A stretch of 8,668 nucleotides of DNA from JBDIBB01 sp039812685 (GTDB lineage Bacteria; Acidobacteriota; Vicinamibacteria; Vicinamibacterales; JAFNAJ01). Location: NCBI GenBank assembly GCA_039812685.1, contig JBDIBB010000156.1, forward strand, positions 1 through 8,668. The letters are read 5' to 3'. The notes beneath the pieces were generated by a model. It saw only the letters and a program-made list of their open reading frames with translations. It did not search any database and was not told where the DNA came from. How positions within the stretch are numbered: the stretch's first letter is position 1; every line of letters begins with the position of its first letter. The position numbers were made by a program, and so were the translations under genes. Positions 1 to 6,928 of the stretch are shown here, one piece after another.

Positions 1-1809
1 ATCGACGTCAACGAGGCCGGCGGCGTCGATCGGCCGTTCCGGCTGTCCAACGTGAAGCTGGCCGCCGACGACGAGCCCAACGGCAGCGGGTTCTTCGTGG
101 TGCGCTGGCGCGTATCCGACGCGACGTTCTCGCGGCAGGTAGCCGACGGTGGCGGCGCCGACGCCACGGTGACGCTCTTCTACAACACCAGCGACAATCC
201 CGCAGGCCGCATCTCGATTCCCGGCGCGGTGAACCTGCCGGCCACGCGAGGCTACTTCGCCTGGAACGTGGCGGGCCTGTCACCGGGCACCTACTGGGTG
301 TTCGCGCAGGTGACGGATGCCGCCGGCAACACGCAGATCCGCCCGTCCACCGGCCCGGTGCGGGTGCGGGCCGGCCTGGTGCCGCCGACCGATCGCGATG
401 GCAACGGCCTCGCCGACGCGTGGGAGGCACGCTACGGCGTGCACTCGCCCACGGCCGATGATGACGGGGATGGCGTGAGCAACCTGGACGAGTACCGCCT
501 GGGCACCGATCCGCGGCTGCCGAACCGCTGGGTGCTCTCGGAGGGCGCCACCGGCTACTTCAGCGAGCGGCTGGCGCTGGTGAACCCGAACCCCGAGGAC
601 GCCTCGGTGGTCATCAGCTACCTTCGCAAGGGCGCGGGCCCCGTCGTGCGCGACTACACGGTGGCCGGCAACAGCCGCCTCACCGTGGACGTGAACGCCA
701 TCGCCGGCCTCGCCAACGAGGCCGTGTCGGCGGTGGTCACCGCCACCGAGGGCGGCGTGCTGGTGGAGCGCTCCATGTTCTGGGGCGATCTCTGGTACGG
801 CGGGCACACCGGAAAGGGCGTCCCGAGCAGCCGCACGTCGTGGTATCTGGCCGAAGGCGAGGCGAACTTCTTCGACACCTACATCCTGCTCGCCAACGCC
901 GGCGCGAACGCCGCCAACGTGACCATCGACTACCTGCTCACGGAGGGTGCGCCGGTCAGGCGCACCTACACGCTCGCCGCGAACAGCCGCGAAACGATCT
1001 GCGCCAACGACATCGCCGGCGTGCGCGGCAAGCAGTTCTCGGCCTCGGTGACCAGCGACCAGCCGATCACCGTCGAGCGCGCGATGTACTTCTCGAACCG
1101 CGGCCGTGTGTGGAACGGCGGACACGGTGCCGCCGCCGTCGAGGCGCCGGCCACGGAATGGTTCGTGGCCGAGGGCCGGACGGGGCCGATGTTCGACACC
1201 TACCTGCTGCTGGCCAACCCGAACCCGGCGCCCACTACCGTCACCATCCGCTACCTGCGGCCCACGGGACCGGTCATCACCGAGGAGCGCACTCTGGATC
1301 GGCAGAGCCGGATGACGCGCTACCTCGACGAGATCCCCGGCCTCGAGGACACCGACGTCTCGGCGTCGATCACCGCCACGCTGCCCATCGTCGTGGAGCG
1401 GGCGATGTACTGGCCGGGCAATTTCCACCAGTGGGAAGAGGCGCACGCGAGCGCCGGCGTCACCTCGACGGGCACGCTCTGGGGCCTGGCCGAAGGCGAG
1501 CACGGCGGCGGCCGCGCGTTCGAAACCTACATCCTCGTCGCGAACCCGAGCGACGCCGATGCCAGCGTGAAGCTGACGCTGCTGCGCGCGGCGGGCCTGA
1601 CGCCGCTCGTGCTCACGAAGACGGTGCCGAGGAACTCGCGCCTCACCGTGTCGTCGTGGGAGTTCCCGCTCGCCTCCGGGGAGAAGTTCGGCGCGCTGGT
1701 GGAATCGACCAACGAGGTGCCGATCGTGGTGGAACGATCGCTCTACTGGAACGGCGGCGGCGTCCCGTGGGGCGGCGGCAGCAACGAGACGGGCATCAAG
1801 CTGCGATAG
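1..1809 (+). CDS. Secreted surface protein with TSP3-type Ca-binding segment and four ~105-aa C-terminal repeats (5' partial)
   Basis: The frame is open from base 1, so the true start lies left of the window; the GTG at 52 is internal. Seen: 602 residues ending in TAG. Bases 1-390 encode a beta-rich segment resembling an Ig/Fn3-like domain (ends in DAAGNTQIRP). Bases 391-513 carry Asp-rich motifs DRDGNGLADAWE and DDDGDGVSNLDEY...GTDP, typical of bacterial thrombospondin type 3 calcium-binding repeats. Bases 529-1806 hold four tandem repeats, each starting with W-x-L/V-(A/S)-E-G and ending with VERxMxW. The repeats resemble the DUF5719-like 'AEG...ILLANP...VERAMYW' modules I recall from secreted actinobacterial and acidobacterial proteins; that name is from memory. 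Inferred role: an extracellular or surface structural or adhesive protein. No catalytic motif is visible, and no anchor, sorting signal or membrane segment appears at the C-terminus (ends GIKLR). The gene converges on the methyltransferase, 14 bases from its stop. Confidence 0.88.
   Translation: MDVNEAGGVDRPFRLSNVKLAADDEPNGSGFFVVRWRVSDATFSRQVADGGGADATVTLFYNTSDNPAGRISIPGAVNLPATRGYFAWNVAGLSPGTYWVFAQVTDAAGNTQIRPSTGPVRVRAGLVPPTDRDGNGLADAWEARYGVHSPTADDDGDGVSNLDEYRLGTDPRLPNRWVLSEGATGYFSERLALVNPNPEDASVVISYLRKGAGPVVRDYTVAGNSRLTVDVNAIAGLANEAVSAVVTATEGGVLVERSMFWGDLWYGGHTGKGVPSSRTSWYLAEGEANFFDTYILLANAGANAANVTIDYLLTEGAPVRRTYTLAANSRETICANDIAGVRGKQFSASVTSDQPITVERAMYFSNRGRVWNGGHGAAAVEAPATEWFVAEGRTGPMFDTYLLLANPNPAPTTVTIRYLRPTGPVITEERTLDRQSRMTRYLDEIPGLEDTDVSASITATLPIVVERAMYWPGNFHQWEEAHASAGVTSTGTLWGLAEGEHGGGRAFETYILVANPSDADASVKLTLLRAAGLTPLVLTKTVPRNSRLTVSSWEFPLASGEKFGALVESTNEVPIVVERSLYWNGGGVPWGGGSNETGIKLR
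529..1806 (+). repeat. Four tandem protein-level repeats of ~104-109 residues
   Basis: The units begin at the conserved Trp codons at 529, 841, 1159 and 1480, giving periods of 312, 318 and 321 bases and a final unit of 327. Each contains, in order, W-x-(L/V)-(A/S)-EG, a (F/S)-(D/E)-(T/R)-(Y/L)-x-L-(L/V)-(A/V)-N segment, a short beta pair, an (N/Q)-S-R-x-T/M motif (NSRLT, NSRET, QSRMT, NSRLT), a (V/F)-(S/G)-A segment and V-E-R-(S/A)-(M/L)-(F/Y). Divergence is substantial at DNA level, so this is an old duplication and not a recent copy-number tract. Unit 4 lacks the mid-repeat I-(A/P)-G-(L/V) motif of the others. Confidence 0.88.
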
Positions 1810-1815
1810 GCAGGC

Positions 1816-1833
1816 ATCCGGCCTCAGCCGGAT
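1816..1833. terminator. Perfect 7-bp hairpin between convergent genes, possible bidirectional terminator
   Basis: ATCCGGC (1816-1822), loop CTCA, GCCGGAT (1827-1833). It starts 6 bases after the stop of the surface-protein gene and spans the stop codon of the methyltransferase on the other strand. The position suits a shared terminator, but there is no T-tract on either strand, so a classic intrinsic terminator is not shown; that is inference from position and symmetry. Confidence 0.45.
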
Positions 1834-2756
1834 CGACGCTCACGCGGTGGCTTCGAGCAGGCGAGCGCGAAGCACGGCCCGTGCACGTGCTCGACATCCT
1901 CGAAGCCCACCTCCACCCGCGTGAAGCCCACGTGCGCGAGCAGCCGCAGCAGGTCGTCGCGCCGCAGCCAGTGCGCGTGCGTCGCGAGCCCGCCCGCGTA
2001 CTTCGCGTAGCGGCTGCCCAGGTGGTAGTTGTAGCGCTCCGCCGTACAGGTGAACTCCCCATGGCGCAGCTCGTGGCTGCCCGAGAAGTGCGGCGCGCTC
2101 ACCGTCTGCATGACCCGATCGTCGTAGTAGTGCGTCCAGAAGAACGCGCGATCGGTCACGCGCGAGACGAGGTGCACCACCTCGAGCGGATCGGCCATGT
2201 GGTAGAGCACGCCGGCAACCAGCACGAGGTCGAAGCGCTCGGAGGTGTCGCGCATGAACTCGACGAAGTTGCCGAGCCGGTAGCGCACGCGATCGAGCCC
2301 GGCAATCTCCTTCGTCACCAGGCACTTGAGGTAGCAGCGCTGGTTGCCCTCGATGGCAATCACCTCGCGGGCGCCCCCCTCCTGCAGCATGTAGCTGTGG
2401 CCGCCCTCCATGGGGCCGAGTTCGAGCACGCGCTGGCCGGCCACGCCGCCCAGCGCCTCGAGGCCCCAGGCCACCCGCGGATCCTGGAACAGCGGCATCT
2501 GGCCTGCCGAGAGGTGCCTGAGCGGCGGCGGAGGTGTCGAGATCCACTCGCCCATGAACACGTCGAGCGCGTTCTGCGGCGACGGTGCCGTGGGGATCAG
2601 CGCGGCTGCGATCTCTCGCAACCGGCCAGAATCGGGCTCTGGATCGGGCGCGGGATCGGGCGCGGGGTCAGCCACGAGGGCAGGCGCGGGTTCGGGCGCG
2701 GGGTCGGGCGCGGTCCCGGCAAGGCGCCTCAGGCATTGCAGCATGCGATCCCACAT
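1824..2756 (-). CDS. Class I SAM-dependent methyltransferase with Pro/Asp/Ala-rich N-terminal linker
   Basis: Probably transfers a methyl group from S-adenosylmethionine; the acceptor is unknown. Residues here are numbered from the ATG at 2756 (310 aa). Motif I is VLELGPMEGGH (110-120), the acidic residue after strand beta-2 is E136 in IAIEGN, and FDLVLVAGVLYHMADP (175-190) forms the motif II/III region of a Rossmann-fold methyltransferase. The 'GVLYHMxDP' segment recalls CmoB/DUF1698-type and glycan-cluster methyltransferases. Residues about 17-42 are a low-complexity DPAP linker. Start choice: GAGGGAG at 2771-2765 lies 8 bases before ATG 2756, a good ribosome site, while the alternative in-frame GTG at 2765 would have this site touching it and would overlap the upstream stop as GTGA. 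It is co-transcribed with the GT-C membrane protein upstream, so a role in surface glycan or lipid-linked sugar modification is plausible but inferred. Confidence 0.85.
   Translation of the reverse strand: MWDRMLQCLRRLAGTAPDPAPEPAPALVADPAPDPAPDPEPDSGRLREIAAALIPTAPSPQNALDVFMGEWISTPPPPLRHLSAGQMPLFQDPRVAWGLEALGGVAGQRVLELGPMEGGHSYMLQEGGAREVIAIEGNQRCYLKCLVTKEIAGLDRVRYRLGNFVEFMRDTSERFDLVLVAGVLYHMADPLEVVHLVSRVTDRAFFWTHYYDDRVMQTVSAPHFSGSHELRHGEFTCTAERYNYHLGSRYAKYAGGLATHAHWLRRDDLLRLLAHVGFTRVEVGFEDVEHVHGPCFALACSKPPRERRSG
2631..2708 (-). repeat. Low-complexity DPAP-coding tract with 12-bp repeats
   Basis: On the plus strand the 12-mer GGATCGGGCGCG occurs twice in tandem (2641-2664), and variants occur at 2689-2700 and 2701-2712. 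On the coding strand this gives alternating Asp-Pro, Ala-Pro and Glu-Pro dipeptides in the methyltransferase N-terminus. The tract is a multiple of 3 and probably changes length by slippage without breaking the frame. Confidence 0.8.
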
Positions 2757-2761
2757 CGGGC

Positions 2762-4498
2762 TCACTCCCTCGGCCCCACGCGGGGCGACGCCTGCGAATC
2801 GTGGGGAATGGCCGTTCCGATCACGCCGAGCGACCGGACGCCGCCAGGCGCCGCCACCAGCACGAGCGCCGGCTCGTTCAGGCGGATCAGCACGTCGACC
2901 CGCCGCCCGTAACGGTCGTGCGTCGGCGCGGCGTCGAGGGTGGCGAACCGCAACGCCACGTCAGCGTCCGCCATCACCTCGGGCCGCCCCCCCTTCCCGC
3001 GCAACCTCACGCTGGCCGGTCCCTCGGCGGTCACCTCAACCGGCATCACCGACGGCGACTCGAGCAGGTAGTGCGAAGCGACGGCCACCCGCGCGGGATC
3101 GAGCACACCCTCGCGCTGGATCGCGTATTCCAGCGCGTTGCGCAGGACGTAGGCGCCCAGATAGCTGTCGGGCACCGCTGCCACGATCACCGGTTGCGCC
3201 GGGTCGCCCGCCTTCATGGCGCCAGCGACACCGGACACGAGTCTGGCCGCCAGCGTCCCGGCCACAGGCCAGCGCGCCGCGATCGTCATCGTCTGCCAGG
3301 TGGCGAGCAGCAGGCCCGCGGCAATCGTCGTCCGCAGACGACGTCCGCCGCACGTCCACCAGCCGCCGACGATCAGCGCCAGGCCAATCCCCGACAGGTA
3401 CATCAGGCGGTCGTTGAACGTCGTCGACAGCGACGGCAGGAACGGCATGGCGGGCAGCGCGCCGGCCAGCCACCAGAGCGCACCGAAGGCCACGGCCGGC
3501 GTGGTCCGCGTCCGCCAGATCGCGAACCAGAGCGCCATCGTCATCCCGCCGACGATGATGGTCGCGGGCAGCAGCACGCCCGGCGCCAGCAGCCAGCGGT
3601 TGAGCCACTCCACCGGCGGGATCGCCGGGTAGATCAGGTGCTTCAGCGTGGAATCCGACCAGAACACCAGCGTGCTCGCACCGTAGCCGCCGACGAACGT
3701 GCCCAGGGCGATACGCCGCAGGGCGAAGTAGCCGCCCAGCGTCACGGCGAAGGGCCAGAGCGCCGTTGCGCGTGGCGCCACGCGGGCGCATCGGCTGCGC
3801 GTGGCGTCGTCAGACGCCGGCGCACCGGCCCCGGGCCAGGCCAGCAGCGCGAGCGGCAGGACCACCGCCGATTCCTTGGCCAGCAGCGCCAGTCCCCACG
3901 CGAACACGCCGGCCGCGCGCAGCGTCGTGCGACGCCTGCCGGCGCCCTCGATCCAGAGCCACAACCCGAGCGTGCCGAGCGCCGTGGCGAGCAAGTCGGG
4001 GCGGCAGGAGATCCACGCGACCGCCTCGACGCGCCGCGGAAACCACGCCCAGGCCAGGGCCGCCACCACCGCGGCCGGCCGCGCGGCCGGCCCGGTGAGG
4101 ATCCGCCTGGCGATGCCCCACACCGCCACCGCGGTCAGGGCGTGCAGCGCCAGGTTCACCGCGTGCAGCACCCGGGGATCGCTGCCCGACGCCCGCAGAT
4201 CCAGGAGCAGACTCGCCATGGCGAGCGGCCGATAGAACGAAGTGGGAACGGCGCGCATCGCCAGCACCGCTCCGGCGACGTAAGCGGTCACCGGCTGCGT
4301 GATGCGCTCGAGGATGGTGACGAAGAAGAAGTCGTCGGCCACGAAGCCGCCGTTCAGTGCGGCCAGCGCCGGCAGGGATGCCAGCGCGAACACGATGGCC
4401 GCGTCGCGCGCGGCGGCACGGCGCGGCAGCGGTGCGGCGTGCGCCGGCCCGATCGGTCGCGCGTCGGCGGCGGCAGCGGTGGAGGCGGTGTCGGTCAA
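2762..4498 (-). CDS. GT-C-fold polytopic membrane glycosyltransferase-like protein (TMTC/PMT/ArnT-like)
   Basis: 578 residues from a TTG start. A hydrophobic segment (about 33-50) leads into FVADD (52-56); an acidic pair in the first outer loop is the usual metal/sugar-phosphate site of GT-C enzymes. The order then fits the TMTC/GT39-like family: FYRPL (88-92), H112 and H119 in LHAVNLALHAL, AWFPRRVEAVAWISCRPDLL (151-170), ALLAKE (204-209) and FNDRLMYLSGIGLAL (361-375). About ten or more membrane helices are evident. A soluble segment follows from about 430 to the end. Inferred role: transfer of a sugar from a polyprenyl-phosphate donor onto a surface glycan, lipid or protein; substrate unknown. 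Start is uncertain: the frame has TAG about 60 bases upstream and no ATG or GTG between, no clear ribosome site precedes the TTG, and the next GTG (4393) would cut into the first helix. The stop touches the methyltransferase start, indicating an operon. Confidence 0.8.
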   Translation of the reverse strand: MTDTASTAAAADARPIGPAHAAPLPRRAAARDAAIVFALASLPALAALNGGFVADDFFFVTILERITQPVTAYVAGAVLAMRAVPTSFYRPLAMASLLLDLRASGSDPRVLHAVNLALHALTAVAVWGIARRILTGPAARPAAVVAALAWAWFPRRVEAVAWISCRPDLLATALGTLGLWLWIEGAGRRRTTLRAAGVFAWGLALLAKESAVVLPLALLAWPGAGAPASDDATRSRCARVAPRATALWPFAVTLGGYFALRRIALGTFVGGYGASTLVFWSDSTLKHLIYPAIPPVEWLNRWLLAPGVLLPATIIVGGMTMALWFAIWRTRTTPAVAFGALWWLAGALPAMPFLPSLSTTFNDRLMYLSGIGLALIVGGWWTCGGRRLRTTIAAGLLLATWQTMTIAARWPVAGTLAARLVSGVAGAMKAGDPAQPVIVAAVPDSYLGAYVLRNALEYAIQREGVLDPARVAVASHYLLESPSVMPVEVTAEGPASVRLRGKGGRPEVMADADVALRFATLDAAPTHDRYGRRVDVLIRLNEPALVLVAAPGGVRSLGVIGTAIPHDSQASPRVGPRE

Positions 4499-4607
4499 GG
4501 GCAGGAGGCGGCCGGTTCGCTCCGCGCGTGCTCGCGCCGGGCAGCCGAACCCCGCCTATTCTACTTGCCATGGGCACGGCGCCGGCCGGTGTAGGATCGC
4601 CTCACGC
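4499..4607. promoter_or_regulatory. Divergent intergenic region with candidate -10 elements
   Basis: This 109-base gap separates the minus-strand GT-C operon from the plus-strand exported-protein gene, so both promoters should lie here or overlap the genes. Minus strand: TAGAAT at 4563-4558 matches five of six bases of the sigma-70 -10 box, but no -35 is seen at 16-18 bases. Plus strand: TAGGAT at 4592-4597, preceded directly by TG; the only -35-like sequence, TTGCCA (4565-4570), is 21 bases away, which is too far. If TAGGAT is real, transcription would start only a few bases before ATG 4608. Both are weak calls. Confidence 0.3.
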
Positions 4608-5012
4608 ATGACGTACGGAGCCGCCGTCCCGATCATGTTCGCCCTCGTCGCCCTGACGGCGGCGCCGCGCGCGCAGGATCCGCCGAAGCCGGAACCGAAA
4701 GACCTCGTGGTGGTGGTCGAGAGCCAGCGCACGTATCACGAGCCGGCGTGCCCCGAGGTCAAGACGTCGAAGCGGCCCGCGGTGACGATGCGTGCGCGCG
4801 CCGAACTGCTGGGCCTGGTGGCGCACGATTGCCGCGCAGCCATCAACAAGGCCCTCGCCAGCGATGCCACGCAACTGGTGTGGGTCGATCTCGGGACCAA
4901 GCGCTACCACCTGCCTGGGTGCTCGCTGGTTGGCACGCCCCGCGCGCAGGTGAGCCTGGCGCACGCGCGGGCGAGTTATGCGCCCTGTCCCGCCTGCAGG
5001 CCGCCGAAGTGA
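4608..5012 (+). CDS. Small exported Cys/His protein with two Ada-like metal-site motifs
   Basis: 134 residues. The N-terminus MTYGAAVPIMFALVALTAAPRAQD looks like a signal peptide cleaved near A-x-A/Q, though its n-region has no positive charge. Two related segments follow: TYHEPACPEVK ... GLVAHDC, and RYHLPGCSLVG ... SYAPCPACRPPK. The second matches the H-x3-C ... C-x2-C-x-P pattern of Ada-type zinc-binding domains, often found as C-terminal tags on nucleases and exported proteins. The first keeps H-x3-C but has HDC in place of the C-x2-C pair. Inferred: an exported metal-binding protein of unknown function. Start: ATG 4608 is used because it gives the fuller signal peptide; ATG 4635 is possible. 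No strong ribosome site is seen at either. It lies 85 bases before the M61 peptidase on the same strand. Confidence 0.8.
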   Translation: MTYGAAVPIMFALVALTAAPRAQDPPKPEPKDLVVVVESQRTYHEPACPEVKTSKRPAVTMRARAELLGLVAHDCRAAINKALASDATQLVWVDLGTKRYHLPGCSLVGTPRAQVSLAHARASYAPCPACRPPK

Positions 5013-5020
5013 GGCCTCTC

Positions 5021-5054
5021 GACGCGACGGCCGGCGCCGGCAGCCGTTGGCGTC
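5021..5054 (+). other. Long imperfect hairpin in the gap before the M61 gene
   Basis: GACGC (5021-5025) pairs with GCGTC (5050-5054) and ACGGC (5027-5031) with GCCGT (5043-5047), separated by a small internal loop. The 11-base loop overlaps a 12-bp perfect palindrome GCCGGCGCCGGC (5030-5041). It begins 8 bases after the stop of the small exported-protein gene. No T-tract follows, so it could be an RNA processing or attenuation structure, or chance in very GC-rich DNA. Confidence 0.35.
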
Positions 5055-5097
5055 GCCGGACCGGCACCGCGCTGCTCCATCCACCCCACGATCGACC

Positions 5098-6879
5098 ATG
5101 ACCCGAACGACACTGACGTTTGCCGCGCTCCTGACTGCCGTGACCGCCAACGCCCAGACGCCGATCGCCTACACGCTGCGCTTCCCCGCACCGCACACCC
5201 ATTACGTGGAGGTGGAGGTGCAGGTCCCGTCGACCGGGCGCGGCGACATCGAGCTGATGATGCCGGTGTGGACGCCGGGCTCGTATCTCGTGCGCGAATT
5301 CGCCCGCCACGTCGAGGACGTGCGCGCCGAGACGGGCGGCCGCCCGCTGCCGGTGGCCAAGAGCCGCAAGAACCGCTGGCGCATCACTGCGGGGGACGCA
5401 CCGGCCGTGACGGTGCGCTACCGCGTCTACTGCCGCGAGATGTCGGTGCGCACCAACTTCGTCGACGCGAGCTTCGCCCTGCTGAACGGCGCCGCGACGT
5501 TCCTCACGCTGGTCGAGCCTGGACCGCGCCCCCACGAGGTCACCGTGGAGCTGCCGGCCGGCTGGGCGACCACGGTGTCACCGCTGCCGGCCGCGCCGGG
5601 CGACGTGCCGCACCGCTACGTCGCGCGCGATTACGACCATCTGGTGGACTCGCCGCTGCTGGCGGGCAACCCCAGCCTCTACGAGTTCACCGAGGGCGGG
5701 GTGCCGCACGTGCTCGCCAACGAGGGCGAAGGCGGGATCTGGGACGGCCCCAGGTCGGCCGCCGGCGTGCAGCAGCTCGTCCGGGCCTACCTGAAGCTGT
5801 GGGGCGGCGCGCCTTACCAGCGCTACGTCTTCTTCAACCTGCTCGTGGAAGCAGGCGGCGGCCTCGAGCACAAGGACTCCACGGTGCTGATGTCGAGCCG
5901 CTGGCGCACCGGCACGCGACGTGATTACCTGGGCTGGCTGAGCCTCGTAAGCCACGAGTACTTCCACGCGTGGAACGTGAAGCGACTGCGCCCGGTGGAG
6001 CTGGGTCCCTTCGATTACGAAAGCGAGGTCTACACGCCGAACCTCTGGGTGGCCGAAGGATTCACCGACTATTACGGCGGCCTGATGGTGCGCCGCGCGG
6101 GCCTCTCCACGCCGGCCGAGTACCTCGAGAACCTGAGCGATTCGATTCGGGAGCTGCAGACCACGCCGGGACGGCTGGCGCAGCCGGTCTCGCAGTCGTC
6201 GTCCGACGCCTGGATCAAGCTCTATCGTCCCGACGAGAACTCGCCCAACAGCACGATCAGCTACTACACGAAGGGCGCCGTGGTGGCCTTCCTTCTCGAT
6301 GCGCGCATCCGCGCGGCCACGGCCGGCGCGCGGTCGCTCGACGATGTGATGCGGCTGGCCTACCAGCGGTACTCGGGTGCGCGCGGATACACCACGGCCG
6401 AGTTCCGGCAGACGGCAAGCGAAGTGGCCGGCACCGACTTGTCGGCCTGGTTCGCCTTGGCCGCCGATTCCACCGCGGAGCTCGCCTACGACGAGGCGCT
6501 CGACTGGTACGGCCTGCGCTTCAAGCCGGCGGAGCCGCGCCAGGATCGGGGATGGATCGGCGTCACGACCCGGAACGACGGGGGGCGCCTCCTCGTCACG
6601 CAGGTGCGCCGCGGGACGCCGGCCTTCGACGCCGGCCTCAACGTGGACGACGAGATCCTGGCCATCGGGGACTTCCGCGTCCGGCCGGATCAACTCGACG
6701 CGCGCCTCGATCAGTACCGTCCCGGGCAGCGCGTGTCGGTGCTCGTGGCCCGGCGCGATCGCCTGCAGCGCGTCGACGTCACGCTGGGCGCGGAACCGGC
6801 ACGTGGCTGGTCGCTCGAGGTACGGCCCGATGCCACCGACGAGCAGCGGGCGCGGCTCGCCGCGTGGCTGTGGGAGTAA
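5098..6879 (+). CDS. Exported M61 family metallopeptidase (glycyl aminopeptidase-like) with C-terminal PDZ domain
   Basis: 593 residues, near the usual ~600 of the family. The first 20 residues form a signal peptide (MTRTTLTFAALLTAVTANAQ), so the enzyme acts in the periplasm or outside the cell. The N-terminal beta domain has the family's PVWTPGSYLVREFARHV segment. The catalytic part has GGGLEHKDS (253-261), the zinc motif HEYFH (H286, E287, H290) and the third ligand E320 in LWVAEGFTDYYG; all expected zinc residues are intact. A PDZ domain starts at GWIGV (485) and runs to about 565, with a GTPAFDAGLNVDDEI core. Known for the family: removal of N-terminal glycine or alanine from peptides; the actual substrate here is unknown. 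ATG 5098 is chosen because it opens directly into the signal peptide; no Shine-Dalgarno sequence is visible before it. It may share a transcript with the small Cys/His protein upstream. Its 3' end converges on the Pcs gene, with 49 bases between. Confidence 0.93.
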   Translation: MTRTTLTFAALLTAVTANAQTPIAYTLRFPAPHTHYVEVEVQVPSTGRGDIELMMPVWTPGSYLVREFARHVEDVRAETGGRPLPVAKSRKNRWRITAGDAPAVTVRYRVYCREMSVRTNFVDASFALLNGAATFLTLVEPGPRPHEVTVELPAGWATTVSPLPAAPGDVPHRYVARDYDHLVDSPLLAGNPSLYEFTEGGVPHVLANEGEGGIWDGPRSAAGVQQLVRAYLKLWGGAPYQRYVFFNLLVEAGGGLEHKDSTVLMSSRWRTGTRRDYLGWLSLVSHEYFHAWNVKRLRPVELGPFDYESEVYTPNLWVAEGFTDYYGGLMVRRAGLSTPAEYLENLSDSIRELQTTPGRLAQPVSQSSSDAWIKLYRPDENSPNSTISYYTKGAVVAFLLDARIRAATAGARSLDDVMRLAYQRYSGARGYTTAEFRQTASEVAGTDLSAWFALAADSTAELAYDEALDWYGLRFKPAEPRQDRGWIGVTTRNDGGRLLVTQVRRGTPAFDAGLNVDDEILAIGDFRVRPDQLDARLDQYRPGQRVSVLVARRDRLQRVDVTLGAEPARGWSLEVRPDATDEQRARLAAWLWE

Positions 6880-6928
6880 CGCCGCATCGCGCGGGTGCGA
6901 CGGGCGCTGTCGTCACGCGCGGCGCCTG

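Noticed and set aside
280..1503. 407-residue minus-strand open frame opposite the surface-protein gene
   Set aside because: Translation is His/Arg/Gly/Val-rich with no motif, while the plus strand has clear TSP3 and repeat motifs in frame.
840..2912. 690-residue plus-strand open frame
   Set aside because: Runs out of frame through the surface-protein gene and antisense to the methyltransferase; Arg/Ala-rich composition typical of high-GC shadows.
2585..4594. 669-residue plus-strand open frame
   Set aside because: Antisense to the GT-C membrane gene; Arg/Gln/Gly/His-rich and low-complexity, no domain.
5578..6693. 371-residue minus-strand open frame
   Set aside because: Antisense to the M61 gene, which has intact zinc ligands and a PDZ domain.
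6880..6906. Imperfect hairpin between the convergent M61 and pcs genes (CGCC..TCGC / GCGA..GGCG)
   Set aside because: Only two 4-bp stems around an internal loop and no T-tract; not distinguishable from chance in this base composition.
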